Below are positions 50,991 to 62,660 of a DNA stretch of 64,000 nucleotides, in pieces. The stretch's first letter is position 1; every line of letters starts with the position of its first letter. Position numbers and translations under genes: made by a program. The DNA is taken from NCBI GenBank assembly GCA_963971225.1, contig OZ020269.1:40383264-40447263 (forward strand), written 5' to 3'. The notes under the pieces are model-generated. The model saw only the letters and a list, made by a program, of their open reading frames with translations, was not told the DNA's origin and did no database searches. The stretch is from Melieria omissa (Eukaryota > Arthropoda > Insecta > Diptera > Ulidiidae).

Positions 50991-51285
50991 ATAAGTTCGT
51001 GCCCGATTTTACTAGGTAGCGTTTCAATCGTTCACGGTTGGTACTCATGACTGAAATGTATACTTGTTGTAATTTTGTTGGAAAAACTGTTGGCGCCGCA
51101 ACGAAAGCTATTCAAGCGTTTTTGTTTGTCGCAGCCAACTTCAACTGCTAACACGCTGTCAAAATTGGAAATTCGAATAGCTCAGCGTCAGAGCGTTTCA
51201 ATTGCGGTTTGCCCCATACAATTTGTATGGGCATGAAGCAATTTTGACAGTTGCTTGCCGCTGACGCTCTTATTTAGGTTTGACT
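50985..51285. repeat. mariner-like tip and hairpin
   Basis: tgagtgcataagttcgtgcc resembles mariner ends. Further on, cagcgtcagagcg (51182) and cgctgacgctc (51262) form an inverted pair around gccccatacaatttgtatgg, itself a palindrome. Probably a small degenerate MITE. Confidence 0.35.
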
Positions 51286-51289
51286 GTTA

Positions 51290-53141
51290 GATCTTAAAAC
51301 CAGAGGAGCTCATTTATTTTATCTATAAAAAAACCATTCGAAAATGTATAATTTTTGAAAATTGTAAACAAATTCAATTTCACAACTTTCATCGTCAGTA
51401 ACTTACCCAAATCTCATTGGATTTGAACAATCTATACATTGTTGGAAAGGTTAGTTAATTACCTTCTGAACGAACGACGGGCCACATGTGTTAATCGGAT
51501 GATTAGTCTACGAGATATATGCTCATAACTGAAATAAGAGGGGAAAAACGTGTTTTTCGAAGATTTTTCGAAAACGCTTCTTAAGAAAATTTTTGGATTT
51601 TCAGTTTCGTGTTCAGCAGCGGAAGATTAGTCTAAAAAATACTTTTGATTTTAGGAGCACGCGATGAACCCATTTTGTGTCGAGTAGTGTAATCGACCAA
51701 GAAATTTGTCCATCAGGCGAAGTGATATTTCGTGTTAAAATATTTCTTAGTGATTTTATTAGATGGGGAACATCGTACAATGCATAAATTGTTTTCGAAT
51801 CTACGACGGTAAATGGCGATTCAGACGTTATACCCAATTTAGCGAATGAATATCTGTTGTTTGACCCTTGATCACACACAATTGCTCTTACGTTTATACC
51901 CAGTTTTTGAGAAATTTTTACATTATTTTTTATAATTATTTTTGCGTAATAGCGCAAAACGTACTTCCAATTTGAATACAGCCCTCTTAGCATAAAAACG
52001 CAGACTTGACCAGTAAGTTGGATTTTTCTTTTGGTTCCATCATCAACAAAGCCCACAACTTCATCATTAAACCGATTGTACTGTAAATGTTTTCTGACAG
52101 AAAATTCATCGAATATCAAAACAGCTTCTCGTTCATCGATATTCATAACTTCAAAAATTTGTTCAAGCATGCTAAACAATCTTTGGCTTATGCCTGGCTG
52201 CAACGATTTTATTGGAGCCCATCTTAGCAACGACGTTTTAGAAGGTAAATTTAATTTCAGTTCGTCCCTTAGGAATTGGTAAAAAGCTGCAGAATAAAAG
52301 AAAATGCTTTGTGCTATAACTTTTTCTTTTTCCTGCCAAAGAACTCTTTTCTTTAGTAGCATTTTACAAAATGTGGCAGTATTGTCGGACAAAAGTTTCT
52401 TAGCGACAAAATCATCCACTGCCTGTTCTATATTAGTCGCTCTTATTTTTTTTGTATCTTTTATACTTATTCGAAAGCAAATTTTTCTATAATTTTACAA
52501 TCTTTCGTTTTTGGTCATAAATAATTTTTTTTGTTTTTTAATTTCACCGCATGCGTCCTAACATTTCTTTCTGTAAAAAGCTTCGTTTTGTTCCCTTTTT
52601 AAACAATAAGTGCAGTATTGGTCTTCTTCATCTTTTTTTATTTCCGTTCCCAAATTTTTGGACACATTTTTCCACGCATTATTTCTGCAAGGATCCTCAA
52701 AAGCCAAAAACTCGGCAATATCTCCCACAGTGTCCATTGAAGAGTCTGACAATTGTATTGGATCTGTGCTTGACGTTGAATCGGAACATATTGATCAATT
52801 TCATCCTCTATTTCATTGAAATTAAATAAATGGGCAGAGCTCTCTGTGTTACTTTGGGAAGTTATTTTTTTTAGGTTCAGTTTGAGGGTGGGTATCGCGT
52901 TCTTTTTCAGAAGTCTGTTACCAATAAACTTGGGTTCAAAATGGTTATCACAAATAAATGCCTTGTCGATATTTTCATCTTTTTTGAGATTGCATTATGT
53001 GATCCATTTATATTCATTTTTCGGAAATTTAAAAAGTCGAACTTTAAAGAACCCGAAATCATTCCTATAGCTCCTTTGACAGGAACAAATAGCGCATTTC
53101 TTGTTATTTTTACGCTTTTTGTCGGAATTACTTATATTCAT
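51290..53141 (-). pseudogene. P-element/THAP9-type transposase
   Basis: ATG at 53141-53139. A THAP zinc finger comes first: CAIC (Cys pair), FKFPKNEYKW, then a TAA in place of the next codon, ICDNH (Cys/His pair) and NAIPTL (the conserved end motif). A linker with DQYVP follows; a frameshift near 52750 leads to VGDIAEFLAFED and YCTYCLKRE, then the open 268-codon frame 52419-51613 with the RNase H-like core: VLIFDEFSVRK (Asp), IVCDQGSNN (Asp) and LYDVPHLIKSLRNIL, all P-type signatures. The third acidic residue and the C-terminus are lost after TLLDTKWVH. Related 3' relics lie at 20940 and 35030. Confidence 0.85.
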
Positions 53142-53206
53142 AATAAAAACTTAATGAAGTTAATACGAGTAAAATCAAGTCAGGTTTCAAAAAAAGGGTC
53201 GTCAAC

Positions 53207-53420
53207 AAAATTGTTTGGGGATTCAACCACATCAGAATTCGCTTAAATTTTTAAATTTAAACAAATTGTTTGGGATTCAACCACGGCAGAATTCGTTTAA
53301 ATTTTTAAATTTAAACAAATTATTTGGGATTCAACCACGTCAGAATTCGCTTAAATTTTGAAATTTAAACAAATTGTTTGGGATTCAACCGCGTCAGAAT
53401 TCGCTTAAATTTTTCAAATC
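53207..53420. repeat. 54-bp tandem repeat, four units
   Basis: Units containing aaattgtttgggattcaacc and cagaattcgcttaaattttt repeat at 53211, 53266, 53320 and 53374. They lie just upstream of the THAP start, i.e. in the position of a promoter or subterminal region of the P-type element. Confidence 0.88.
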
Positions 53421-54117
53421 AGTTAACGCAAGGCATACGAAAACACGCAACCAGACAGCGCAACGATTAGATTGATAATGAGCTGTTCTCTGCAAATTTG
53501 TTGAAGCGAACGCGATCGTCAACGAAAAAAGTATACACACAAAAAATAAGCGCGAACAAGTGAAATTGTGTTGTTGCTTTTGTTGGCTTTTTTGGTGGTT
53601 GATTATTTCATTGCGTGTGAAGGCAACGCACACAATTTTGCGAATATTTTCGATTGGCGAAGTGCGTATGGGACCTGCTGCGCTAGTAGCAAGGCGCATA
53701 ACAGCAGCAGTAACATCATCACAGCGCACAGTTGATGTGCGACTGACCACATCAACATAAAGCAAATTATGAAAGCTGACTTCGAATTGAGAAGTTTGCC
53801 GAAGTCATCGCGAATATGTTCGAATAGCCGAAGTGCGTATGGGACCTACTGCGCTGGTACGCAAATTTGTGATAGTTGACACCTCTATGTGTTTATTTGC
53901 TTAGTGGTAATAGTAAGAAACAACCTTAATAAAAAAATTATACCCAACTTTTGGACTTTTCTTCACTTCACAAAAGCAATATATTAAAACCCAAAACTGT
54001 TTAACGCGCGTATGGGTCAGTACGTTTATAATACTTGGCGCACGTATATATTATTAAAAATTAATTAAGTAAAAATAGCTGTGAGCCTGAATTAATAAAT
54101 ATTACCACCTGAATAAA
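53421..54117. other. unassigned stretch with a 55-bp direct repeat
   Basis: gaagtgcgtatgggacct and its surroundings occur at 53640-53690 and again at 53812-53866 (about 85% alike). No ORF of known type. Confidence 0.5.
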
Positions 54118-54119
54118 TA

Positions 54120-55755
54120 CACTGCAGAGCATAACTATAGACGCACCCACATTTTTGCGTTTCTGAGCAATTAAAAATTTTTGAGAAAAATCTGATGATG
54201 CAGGATGAAAGAGTTTTAAAAGTTAATCACTTTAGGTTCTTGTGCAAATTAAAAAAAAAAATTTGCTGAACACTGCGATTAAAAATGTAGTTTTTGGCTG
54301 GTGCATAACTATAGACGCACTGTAAAAATGTGAGTTATTTAGTCTGTTGATCGAGTAAGTCAAGAAATAGCGGTACTTCTTTGACTTTTTTTGATTGATT
54401 TCCATATTATTTAAAAATGCCTTGTGGTTCGTACTTGTCGGAAATCGAAAAAGGCATAATTTTAGCTTTTCGCGAAGAAACTGTTGGACTTCGCGATATC
54501 GGTCGAAAATTGAAGCGATCGGACAAAGTAGTGCGATCGTTTTTAACAGATACAACCAATTATGGCACAAACAAAAAAGGAGGAACAAAACCAAAGCTTT
54601 CTGAACGGGATAAACGTCGTGTAATTGGTGCCGCTAGTAACTTTATGAGAACAGCTAAGCAAATTGGAAAAGATTGTGGAGTTAATGTGTCTCGTTGGAC
54701 AGTGAACAGGGTGTTAAAGGAGTCTCCGAACATTTCCCGGCAGAAATAGAAAGATATGCCCCGATTATTGCCACGCCATAAGGAATCCCGATTGCAATTC
54801 GCTTGAAACAATATGAGTACGGATTGGAAAAAGTTAAGACAGTTTTCCGAATCCCCAATTATGCTTCCTTAATTTTATAAAGCATGAATTTTTCTATCAG
54901 ATAATATTCTCCGATCAAAAGAAGTTTAACCTTGACGGTCCAGATGGATTTAACTCGATGAATTTAACTCTTACTGGAGAGATTTACGCAAAGGACCGCG
55001 ATATTTTTCCAAAAGAAGTTTCGGAGGGGGTTCCTTAATGATGTGGGGAGCATTTTGTGGGAACGGTATGTTGGAGCTGGCTTTTCCTAGTACGCAAAGG
55101 AATTCGACAGAGTACACTACACTCTTGCAAACGAATCTGCTACGATTTTTTAACCGATATCGGCGAAGTGGACTAATTTTTCAACAAGATAATGCCTCTG
55201 TTCACAAAAGCAACGAGACAAACACTTGGCTCCAGACACATCACATTCCTTTTCTTCAATGGCCAGCTTGTTCTCCAGATTTAAATTCCATGGAGGACAT
55301 GTGGGGAATACTGGTGCGCATTGTGTTTCCTGACAACAAGCAATACGACATGGTGGAAAGCTTAAAAATGGCAATTATTCAAGCTTGGGAGTCGATAAGC
55401 AATTCCGTGCGCTTAAACCTTCTAGAAAGCTTGCCAAACCGAGTTTTTGAGCTTATCCAAAACAAAGAAGGACCTACTCACTACTGACACTCACACAACT
55501 TACATTTGTTTTCTTTAACACGTTATTATTGTACTCAAAATAAAATGTTCAAAGTGCGTCTATAGTTATGCACCAGCCAAAAACTACATTTTTAATCGCA
55601 ATGTTCAGCTAATTTTGTTTTTTTAATTTGCACAAGAACCTAAAGTTAGTAACTTTTAAAGCTCTTTCATCCTGCATAATCAGATTTTTCTCAAAAATTT
55701 TTAATTGCTCAGAAACGCAAAAATTTGGGTGCGTCTATAGTTATGCTCTGCAGTG
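54120..55755 (+). mobile_element. Tc3-like transposon, 1636 bp, long IRs
   Basis: Bordered by TA (54118-54119, 55756-55757). The terminal repeats extend about 210 bases and carry gcataactatagacgcac twice per end (outermost and about 170 bases inward), an IR/DR layout as in Tc3-like and other long-repeat Tc1 elements. The transposase between them is inactivated. Confidence 0.9.
54417..55487 (+). pseudogene. Tc3-like transposase (D,D34E), broken
   Basis: ATG 54417. The first 110 codons are open: paired-type DNA-binding halves (EIEKGIILAFREE; LSERDKRRVIGAASN; GVNVSRWTVNRVL). Stops from 54747 to ~55000 spoil the middle, where FSDQKKFNLDGPDG (first Asp) is still legible near 54915-54955. From 55038 the frame is open again: MMWGAFCGNG, FQQDNASVH (second Asp) and CSPDLNSMEDMW (Glu, 34 residues on), ending at 55487. 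Length and motif order fit Tc3-type transposases (~330-340 aa). Confidence 0.88.
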
Positions 55756-55757
55756 TA

Positions 55758-56618
55758 TCATCTGCCCTTTTGTGGTTATTTATAGCGGTAAGTGGGCGTG
55801 GTACCCCCCATTAACCCGTCATGAGCCGTATCAACCCATTTTTCCTTATTAAAATGGTTTGTTTTTAAATACATAAAAATAAACATAACCAAAAACATTT
55901 ATGTGTTTTATGTGCGCAAAAAGGAGGCAAAAAAACCGGGCATGGCTATAATTCAGAATATACATAAGTCAGTTTGAATCGATTTAAAAACTTGAACTTT
56001 GGTTTTGTTTTTACTAATGAAGATAAAATAAATCAAATAAAATTGGTGGACAAATCTCTAAAGAATCCTGAAGGAGACGTCCAAATTTGAGGTATTTATC
56101 TTTAACGGTATAGATATTACAGCATATTACACATGTTTACCTAATGTGCGGCGCTTGGCAGTTTTTTCTTTTACACTTGGAGGTTTTGCCATTGCCTGCC
56201 AAGAGCACACTTATGTAATTCTTGTAATTCTCATCTGCTTGATGTCGATAGCGAGATAAGTGGATGGGCGTTTCACCAGCTCGAGCTGGAATCAAAGCTT
56301 GGGCCTCGGTATGAGAAGCTAGCCAAATTTTGCCAGCCGAGAGGTCTCTGCTCCTAAATTGCCTACCGAGATCGTAGTAGTATCTGTTGGCAAGAGTAAC
56401 CCTTCGCTTTGTCGCCCGGCAAAGGTTCGATTTATGGCGGTGCCAAGGTATACCTATCGGCATCGACGTGAGACCCTAGCTGCAAAAATTGCAAAGTTTG
56501 CCACGTTACTAGGCGAGCGACATAATTTGATAAGTTATCGTTGTAACAGGATTCACTTCATTGATTCATCAGTTTTTTGTTTAAAAAAAATTACTTTCTA
56601 CTTTAATTAGTTTAGCAA
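55758..56618. other. unassigned stretch with one anonymous frame
   Basis: A 108-codon minus-strand frame (56463-56137) is basic and GC-richer than its surroundings (KIWLASHTEAQALIPARAGE), ending in QAPHIR. I do not recognise it; it may be a fragment of a displaced exon or transposon. The rest is AT-rich. Confidence 0.3.
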
Positions 56619-56715
56619 TATGCCGTCGCAACAAGAACAAGAGCGGAAACGAATTTTGCGCGTTTACTTTGATAATAGAAACGTGACCTACAAAACAATT
56701 GCAAAAAAATTGTGA
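56619..56715 (+). pseudogene. Tc1/mariner-like N-terminal fragment
   Basis: ATG 56619: PSQQEQERKRILRVYFDNRN, VTYKTIAKKL, then a stop. This is the first helix-turn-helix of an IS630/Tc1-type transposase; nothing of the rest follows. Confidence 0.5.
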
Positions 56716-58825
56716 TTTTTTCTATTTTTTCATATTATAAGTTTAAATAAAATAACAAGTGAACAGAACTTGTTTAAAATTGTCATTTTTAATGTACCAT
56801 GTCTTATATATATAGAATCGAGACGTGTATATGTATATAGAATTGATTTAGCTATGTCATTCCGTTAATATGTCTTCCAGCCCGTCTGTCTTGCTATTGT
56901 GAATACCTTCCACAATAGCTGTTTGAAAAAGTTGAGATACGATACTGAAATTTCGTACAAAATCTTTGGAAGTCATAAGAATAACATATTGACTAAAATA
57001 GGCGTGGTTTGCCCATTTTTTAACAGGGTTCCCACATAAAGATATTTTTCAAAAAAATATCTTTAAACTTTTAAATATTTACCGTCCATTTATGGGTGTT
57101 AAAAAATAAGTTGTAGTAAAACATATTCTTTCCATTTAATTAGATCTTTTCATTTAATTCTGGAATGGATCAACAAGAATAATAGAGTTTGTGAAGTTGT
57201 ACATATTTGAAGAAAGAGTTTGCCTACTTTTTCAAAAATGGGCGTGGCTGCGTGCCACATAATTCAAATTTCTTCGTCTAAAAAGGATTTTAATGCATGA
57301 CAACAAAATTGTAGCCTGCTTTAATATTGTTAAAAATAAAGACGGTATGGGGAGTGGGCGTCGCTATGGGCAAATTTTTCTCATTTTTGGAATAAATAAT
57401 CTTCTAATTATGGGAAACCATTATGCGAAAATTTAATCTTTTATCTTTATTCATTCCGAAGTTATAACATTTTTCGTTATACATTAGGAAACCATAAACT
57501 CTTCGAAAAAGTGCTGAAATTAAAAACGCTAAAACACGTTAACTTTAATTTTAATCTTTTATGAGGAAAATCAGTTATCAAAATATTGATTTGCGGTACC
57601 AGTTCCTCGTAGGGGAAACAAAAATAAAATTGATTGAAAATTTATGAAAATAAGCCAAGTTTCATTTTTTGAGTGCAAAAACTATAAATTCTAGAGTTCA
57701 AAACAGGCGATGCGAGCGTTTTTGCCTGTTTATTTCGATTGGTGCCGTCTGGACATCTTCACCACGGGCGGTATTGGTCTCTTCCTCGCCTGCGTGGAGC
57801 TTGGTGAAGTGTTCCTTTCACAACCTTACTAGATCTTCGTTTTTTTCTTTACAGGAATCTGTCCTTCTTTCAGACACTTGACTACGCGGACATTTTTTTG
57901 GTGTAATTTTTGCATTGCTCGCCTTCTTTATGCTCGCAGCTTTCTTGCTCCCATTCCCATTCTCTCCACCGGGTATTTTTCCCGTACGGCTCACGTAGCA
58001 GCCGACTGAATAATAATAACACAGGGCAACAAAATCGACACTTTTTTTTCTACAATCAAACCGTACTTTTCTAAAGGATTTTTGGACGCTGTTCACAACT
58101 GCGTACTCAGTTTTTTTATTGTAAGAGCGGCTTAGGAATTATTAATGGCTTTCCTTGGAGGGCGTTTTCCATGTTTTTTGACCATTATACGCATGCAGCT
58201 CTTACAAAAATGAAGTCTAAAATGCAATTTACAATACTCTATGTGTTTCAAATTCAAAACATTAAAATCGGTTTAAATTTACAATAATTATTCATTTGCA
58301 AAGTCAAATTTTCAGTTACTTTGCAAGATTGTGAATACACACAAGAATTTTGCTTACGAAAAATATATATTATCATACAGTGAAAGAAGAATGTTAAAGC
58401 TTTCAGTTAACAAAGAAATTATTGAAATACGATGTTTGTAATAGAGTTTGTGTTCAAATATAAAGGTTCTCCATTCATAAATTCAGCCACAAAAGCCAGA
58501 ATTTACTTTTGAGCTATAATATTTGAGCTATAATATAAAAACCACTGAACCGATTTAGATGAAATAAGCACCAAACATTTTGTTATCTGGGGAATGGTAC
58601 ATAGGCTATATAAGAATGGCCACGCCCCCTTCTTACGCCCACTATGGTAACAAAACTATTGGAATAATTATTTTAGTTACATGCCAACCTTGTATTCTTT
58701 TAGACCTTCGGTCGTTTTTTTCTTGCACTGCTGTTTTCAGTCTGTTAGTTTCTTTCTCCCTTTACAAACATCATACGCTCTGTAAATTCTATATATTCAA
58801 TAAAACATTTTAAATAATTTCAACA
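56716..58825. other. repeat-like AT-rich stretch; copia LTR at its right end
   Basis: Several 'gggcgtgg' motifs (57001, 57240, 57355, 58618) spaced in AT-rich DNA resemble the inner repeats of the Helitron-like family. A minus-strand frame 58096-57818 with continuation (KIPGGENGNGSKKAAS; WKEHFTKLH-like) may be a LINE RT linker relic. The last few hundred bases to 58825 are the copia LTR; its start is not clear. Confidence 0.35.
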
Positions 58826-58840
58826 GGTTATGGGCCCAGA
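58826..58840 (+). promoter_or_regulatory. copia-type primer-binding site
   Basis: ggttatgggcccaga follows ...tttcaaca (LTR end CA). This is the half-tRNA initiator-Met site characteristic of copia elements, confirming 5' LTR to the left and coding region to the right on the plus strand. Confidence 0.8.
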
Positions 58841-58949
58841 GCGTAGCCCTCGCGTGGTGTGTTGAGATTAAAAAAAATAAATAAACCAGCGTTGTTCTTT
58901 GCTGCTATTTTTTCCATACATAACAAAATTCAAAGACTCAATCATAACA

Positions 58950-60115
58950 CAGCGCAACAAAAAAAACACTTTTTTTCTGTTGCATGGAGTTTTTCTACTG
59001 TTTCTTACTAATTTGGGTGCGCTGATTCCGAATCTACCCTCCAATTTTTTCTAGCAGCTCTAGTTTGTGAGATATAGGTACCCTGCCATTTTTTCAGTTT
59101 TTCCTCAACTTCTTCCATATTTTCGACCGTAGTTTCTAAACCAAGAAACCGATTGACATGATTTCAGCTTATTGCATTAACAACACCGCACGGCTTCTTT
59201 TCCAAAGCAAATTATTTTTATAAGTGTTAAAATGCCGCGGTAATTGGACCTCAAAGTTGGAAAAAATTGAATTTTAAGGCGTTTTCTTTGATGGTCAAAA
59301 ACATACACATTTTTTGTAAAACAATTCCCGAGTTAGGTGTATAATGAAAGTCGACACATCAAGCAATACAACACAGCTAAATTATTTGGCGGAATACACA
59401 TTCGCATCGAAATAACAGGAAAAATGTACCATAGCGATTTTCATCACTTTTCATACTTTTTCCTTAACAAATTAGGGGCCTGAAAATATGCAAAGTTTTT
59501 AATTTTTTTTTTGTTTCGAAAAATTCAAAATATTTTTGTTTTTTGCTTGTATTCCAAACTAAAATTTGAACATATAAAAGAGCATATTTTGAGGCTCCTA
59601 ATTTTTTAAGGAAAAGGTATGAAAAGAGATGAAAATCGCTATGGTACAGTTTTATTATTATTTCGATGCGAATGTGTATTCCGCCAAATAATTTGGCTGT
59701 GTTGTATTGCTTGATGTTTCTTCTTAAGATATTCATATACTTTGAAACTTGATTTATGAAACATCAGTACAATTTTCGCCATCAGAAAAAACGCCTTGAA
59801 ATTCAATATTTTCTTACTTTGAAACCTTATTACCACGCCCATTTAGAACGCATAAAATTGATTAATGTCAGGAAAGATGGCGTGAAATGTTGTAAGTGCA
59901 ACGATATAAAAACTATGTCGATAGGATTATTGGTTCAGAAATAACAGTCGAAAACGAGAAAAAAGCCGAGGAAAATTCGAAAAAGTGACACGCCCATTTT
60001 TTGGAAAAACTAGAGCTGTTACATAAAAACGGAATATGGTTTTGAAAACAGCGTGGAAAAACGATTCAGATTCATGTAAAAAACTCCATGCAACAGACAT
60101 GCTGTTGTGCAGTGT
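58950..60115. mobile_element. foldback element related to 2339-3274, inserted in copia
   Basis: 58950-59450 is the inverse of the loop and one arm of 2339-3274; 59640-60110 is the same unit in the other orientation; a central ~190 bases separates them. Tips are aacacagcgcaacaaa and tgttgtgcagtgt. It lies between the copia primer site and gag. Confidence 0.72.
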
Positions 60116-60148
60116 AATGCATCGAAAGGCGAAATAAAAATTGAAAAA

Positions 60149-60474
60149 ACTCCAGGATAGTTCGCAATGGTTAACTTGGAAATTTCAAATGGTGCAGATT
60201 TTGGAGGCTGGTGAAATGTAGGGCGTGGTCACTGGAGAGGAGGAGATGCCGAAGGAGGGAGAAATCACCAATCGAGCAAATTGGAAAAAAGTCGATTCTA
60301 GAGCTCGTCGCACCGTTACTGCAGATTCTTAACTGTGCAACGGCAAAAAGCATGTGGGATACTTTAAAAAGCGTATACGAGCAATCATCAAGGTCAAATA
60401 TATTGTTTTTGCAACAGAGGTACTACAGTTATTCAAAAGATCCAGACGATGATATTGCAACTAGAGTCCGACCG
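60149..60474 (+). pseudogene. copia Gag, first part
   Basis: WLTWKFQMVQILEAG, a TAG, then KKVDSRARRTVTA, a frameshift, and LNCATAKSMWDTLKSVYEQ, ILFLQQRYYSYSKDPDDDIAT: the Ty1/copia Gag (UBN2) pattern. Cut at 60470-60475 by the next insertion. Confidence 0.83.
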
Positions 60475-61070
60475 ATTAATCGGCATCGGCTAGTATCGGC
60501 CAATAAAATTGGTATCGGCATCGGCTAGTATCGGCATCGGCCAAAAAAAAAAGAATCGGCATCGGCTTCGGCCTTTTTTGGCCGATGCCACATCGGTTTT
60601 TTTTGGCCGATACCACATCGGTTTTTTTGGTCGATTTTACGATTTTCGATTTTTTAATACGATTTTATTTGCAGCTGAATCGCACTGTCTTCCTTTTTCA
60701 TATCTCGCTTTGTATATTTATTACATGTTTATTATACGTTACAAACCAGTGTTGCCTGATTAGGGGGTTTCTCCTTAGATTTGTTTGGATTTTATGACAA
60801 ATACTTTAGGGGACAATATTTTTCAGATATTTGTAATCAATTTTTGCTACATCAACACCTTGTTCAGCTATATTGGCTATTGGGTCTTTTGTTAATTGCT
60901 TGTGCCAAATAGAATGAGCAATTTTCATGAGATATTAATTTTGAATTCTGAATTTTCTTGTAATTTTGTTTAGTTTTTAGTTGTTTATTTTCTCGTTTTC
61001 GTTTGTTAATTTGTGATAAATGTGATGAAATGTACTATATATGTAATAGTTCCTTTTGTTGTTTTATAAA
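60475..61070. mobile_element. insertion in copia gag with hAT-like 'ccgaccgattaatcgg' end
   Basis: Begins agagtccgaccgattaatcg and contains many cggcatcggc / tatcggcc repeats to ~60620, a subterminal pattern of a hAT family widespread in animals. No matching right end; 60650-61070 is plain AT-rich. Confidence 0.5.
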
Positions 61071-61074
61071 ATAA

Positions 61075-61215
61075 GCTGTGTTTTTGATTGACTCTATGAT
61101 TATGACAAAAATGTTAATGTCATTACCAGCAGAATATAATCATTTTCATAGCGCATGGGAGTCAGTAAGACCGGAAGATCAGAATCTCAAAACTTTGCGA
61201 GCGCGGTTAATGGCG
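61075..61215 (+). pseudogene. copia Gag, second part
   Basis: Resumes with DSMIMTKMLMSLPAEYNHF, AWESVRPEDQ, LKTLRARLM, the next conserved Gag block. Stops there; protease, integrase, RT and 3' LTR are absent. Confidence 0.8.
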
Positions 61216-61269
61216 CCAATACAGCCAATTTCCCAAAGTGTTAAAAATCGACATCCTAAAATTTTTTAA

Positions 61270-61603
61270 TGTAAGGTGCCACCCCCTTAAAAACCCGCTA
61301 AAAACGTAAAAACCTCAAGTAAAAATGCATGATTTAGAAAATTTACGAAAGATTATTAAATTTAATTTGAATTGAATAGAAAATGACCAAAAGCAAACCG
61401 AGATTGAATGGTAACGAATAAAACGATTAATTGTATGGAAATTAAAGAACAAAACTGAACTTATTTATTCCTCATGATAGGATTAGAGAAAAACTGACTA
61501 AGAACACTTTAAATTCATCGTAATGACGATTCCGAGCAATAAAAAGTCATTTTGCCGATATAGGACCACAAAACAGTGAAAAAAGGGGGGTAGCACCTTA
61601 CAA
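61270..61603. mobile_element. MITE, 334 bp
   Basis: Ends gtaaggtgccacccccttaa and the inverse of aaaggggggtagcaccttac. Noncoding, target duplication not evident. A further half motif (aggtggcac) follows at 61612. Confidence 0.65.
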
Positions 61604-61734
61604 AGAAAAAAAGGTGGCACTTTAAATTTGTATGCCATTTTGGAAATCGTTGTATAAATTTGTTCCTTTTACGATATGCTCGGATATCATTCCGGATTAT
61701 GAAAAACCATTATAAATTAAGTCCAACACTGATA

Positions 61735-62469
61735 TCAGGTGTACAACTGTGCTTCCGCCGTTTTCCGATAGGTGGCTGTACCGGCTGAGGCTGGTTGAAA
61801 TACATAGATGGTAATGCCTTTAAAGTGAGTGTGGACAGTGCCTAACGAATTGCCGTTTCAGTGACAGTTGTTCTTGTTTTCGTATTATTCACGCTCGAAA
61901 ATGTCCGTTTATGTGCCCAATTCTCGCCATTTGCGGGAAGTTTTACTTTTCTGTTACAATTCGAAAAAAAATGCAGCTGAAGCGCATCGAATGCTCTCAG
62001 AAACTTACGGTGATGCTGCTCTGAGTGAAAGAACGTGTCGGGAGTGGTTTCAACGTTTTAAAAATGGTGATTTCGACATGACAGTCATCCTCCAACACGA
62101 CAATGCTCGGCCTCACGTCGCAAAAGTGGTCAAAAAGTACCTGGAAACGCTGAAATGGGAAGTCTTTCCCCACCCGCCGTATTCCCCAGATGTCGCCCCT
62201 TCTGACTTCCACCTATTCCGTTCGATGGCACACGGCCTGGCAGATCAACATTTTCAATCCTTCGAAGAATTTGAAAAAAGGATTGCTTCATGGATAGCGT
62301 CAAAAGAGGACTCCTTTTTTCGATCCGGGATCCGAAAATTGCCGGAAAGATGGGAGAAAGTTGTCGCTAGCGACGGACAATACTTTGAATAATACATCTG
62401 TAAGCACTTTTTCGCAATAAAGCTTTTAATTTTGGAAAAAAAACGGCGGAAGCAAAGTTGTACACCTGA
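61735..62469 (+). mobile_element. mariner (mori-type), internally deleted, 735 bp
   Basis: Ends tcaggtgtacaactgtgctt and the inverse of gcaaagttgtacacctga, with TA on both sides (61733-61734, 62470-62471). About 550 bp shorter than a full element. Confidence 0.9.
61901..62392 (+). CDS. mariner transposase deletion product, frame kept
   Basis: 163 codons from ATG 61901. Residues 1-52 are the N-terminal DNA-binding segment (PNSRHLREVLLFCYNSKKNA, ERTCREWFQRFKNGDFD). Then the sequence jumps in frame to the C-terminal catalytic part: ILQHDNARPH (second Asp) and HPPYSPDVAPSDFHLF (third Asp), to EKVVASDGQYFE at the natural end. The first catalytic Asp and the second DNA-binding half are deleted. 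It cannot catalyse transposition; it could still dimerise or bind ends. Confidence 0.88.
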   Translation: MSVYVPNSRHLREVLLFCYNSKKNAAEAHRMLSETYGDAALSERTCREWFQRFKNGDFDMTVILQHDNARPHVAKVVKKYLETLKWEVFPHPPYSPDVAPSDFHLFRSMAHGLADQHFQSFEEFEKRIASWIASKEDSFFRSGIRKLPERWEKVVASDGQYFE

Positions 62470-62660
62470 TAAAATAAAAAAAAATATGAATTAATTAGAA
62501 ATAATGATGTTTTCAACTGCATTTGTTGCTTTGCGGTATATCGATGGAATGTTCTGCACACACGGGTCTTCTTATTTATTTATTATTTTTATTTCTATAT
62601 TTAGTTAGCCATTATGTCTTACTGACCAAGAGATAACATTAGATATAGTAACAGTATACT
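62470..62660. other. unassigned spacer
   Basis: AT-rich; nothing recognised. Confidence 0.4.

Noticed and set aside
53207..53420. Possible CRISPR-like array
   Set aside because: Units follow each other without unique spacers; an ordinary tandem repeat in eukaryotic DNA.
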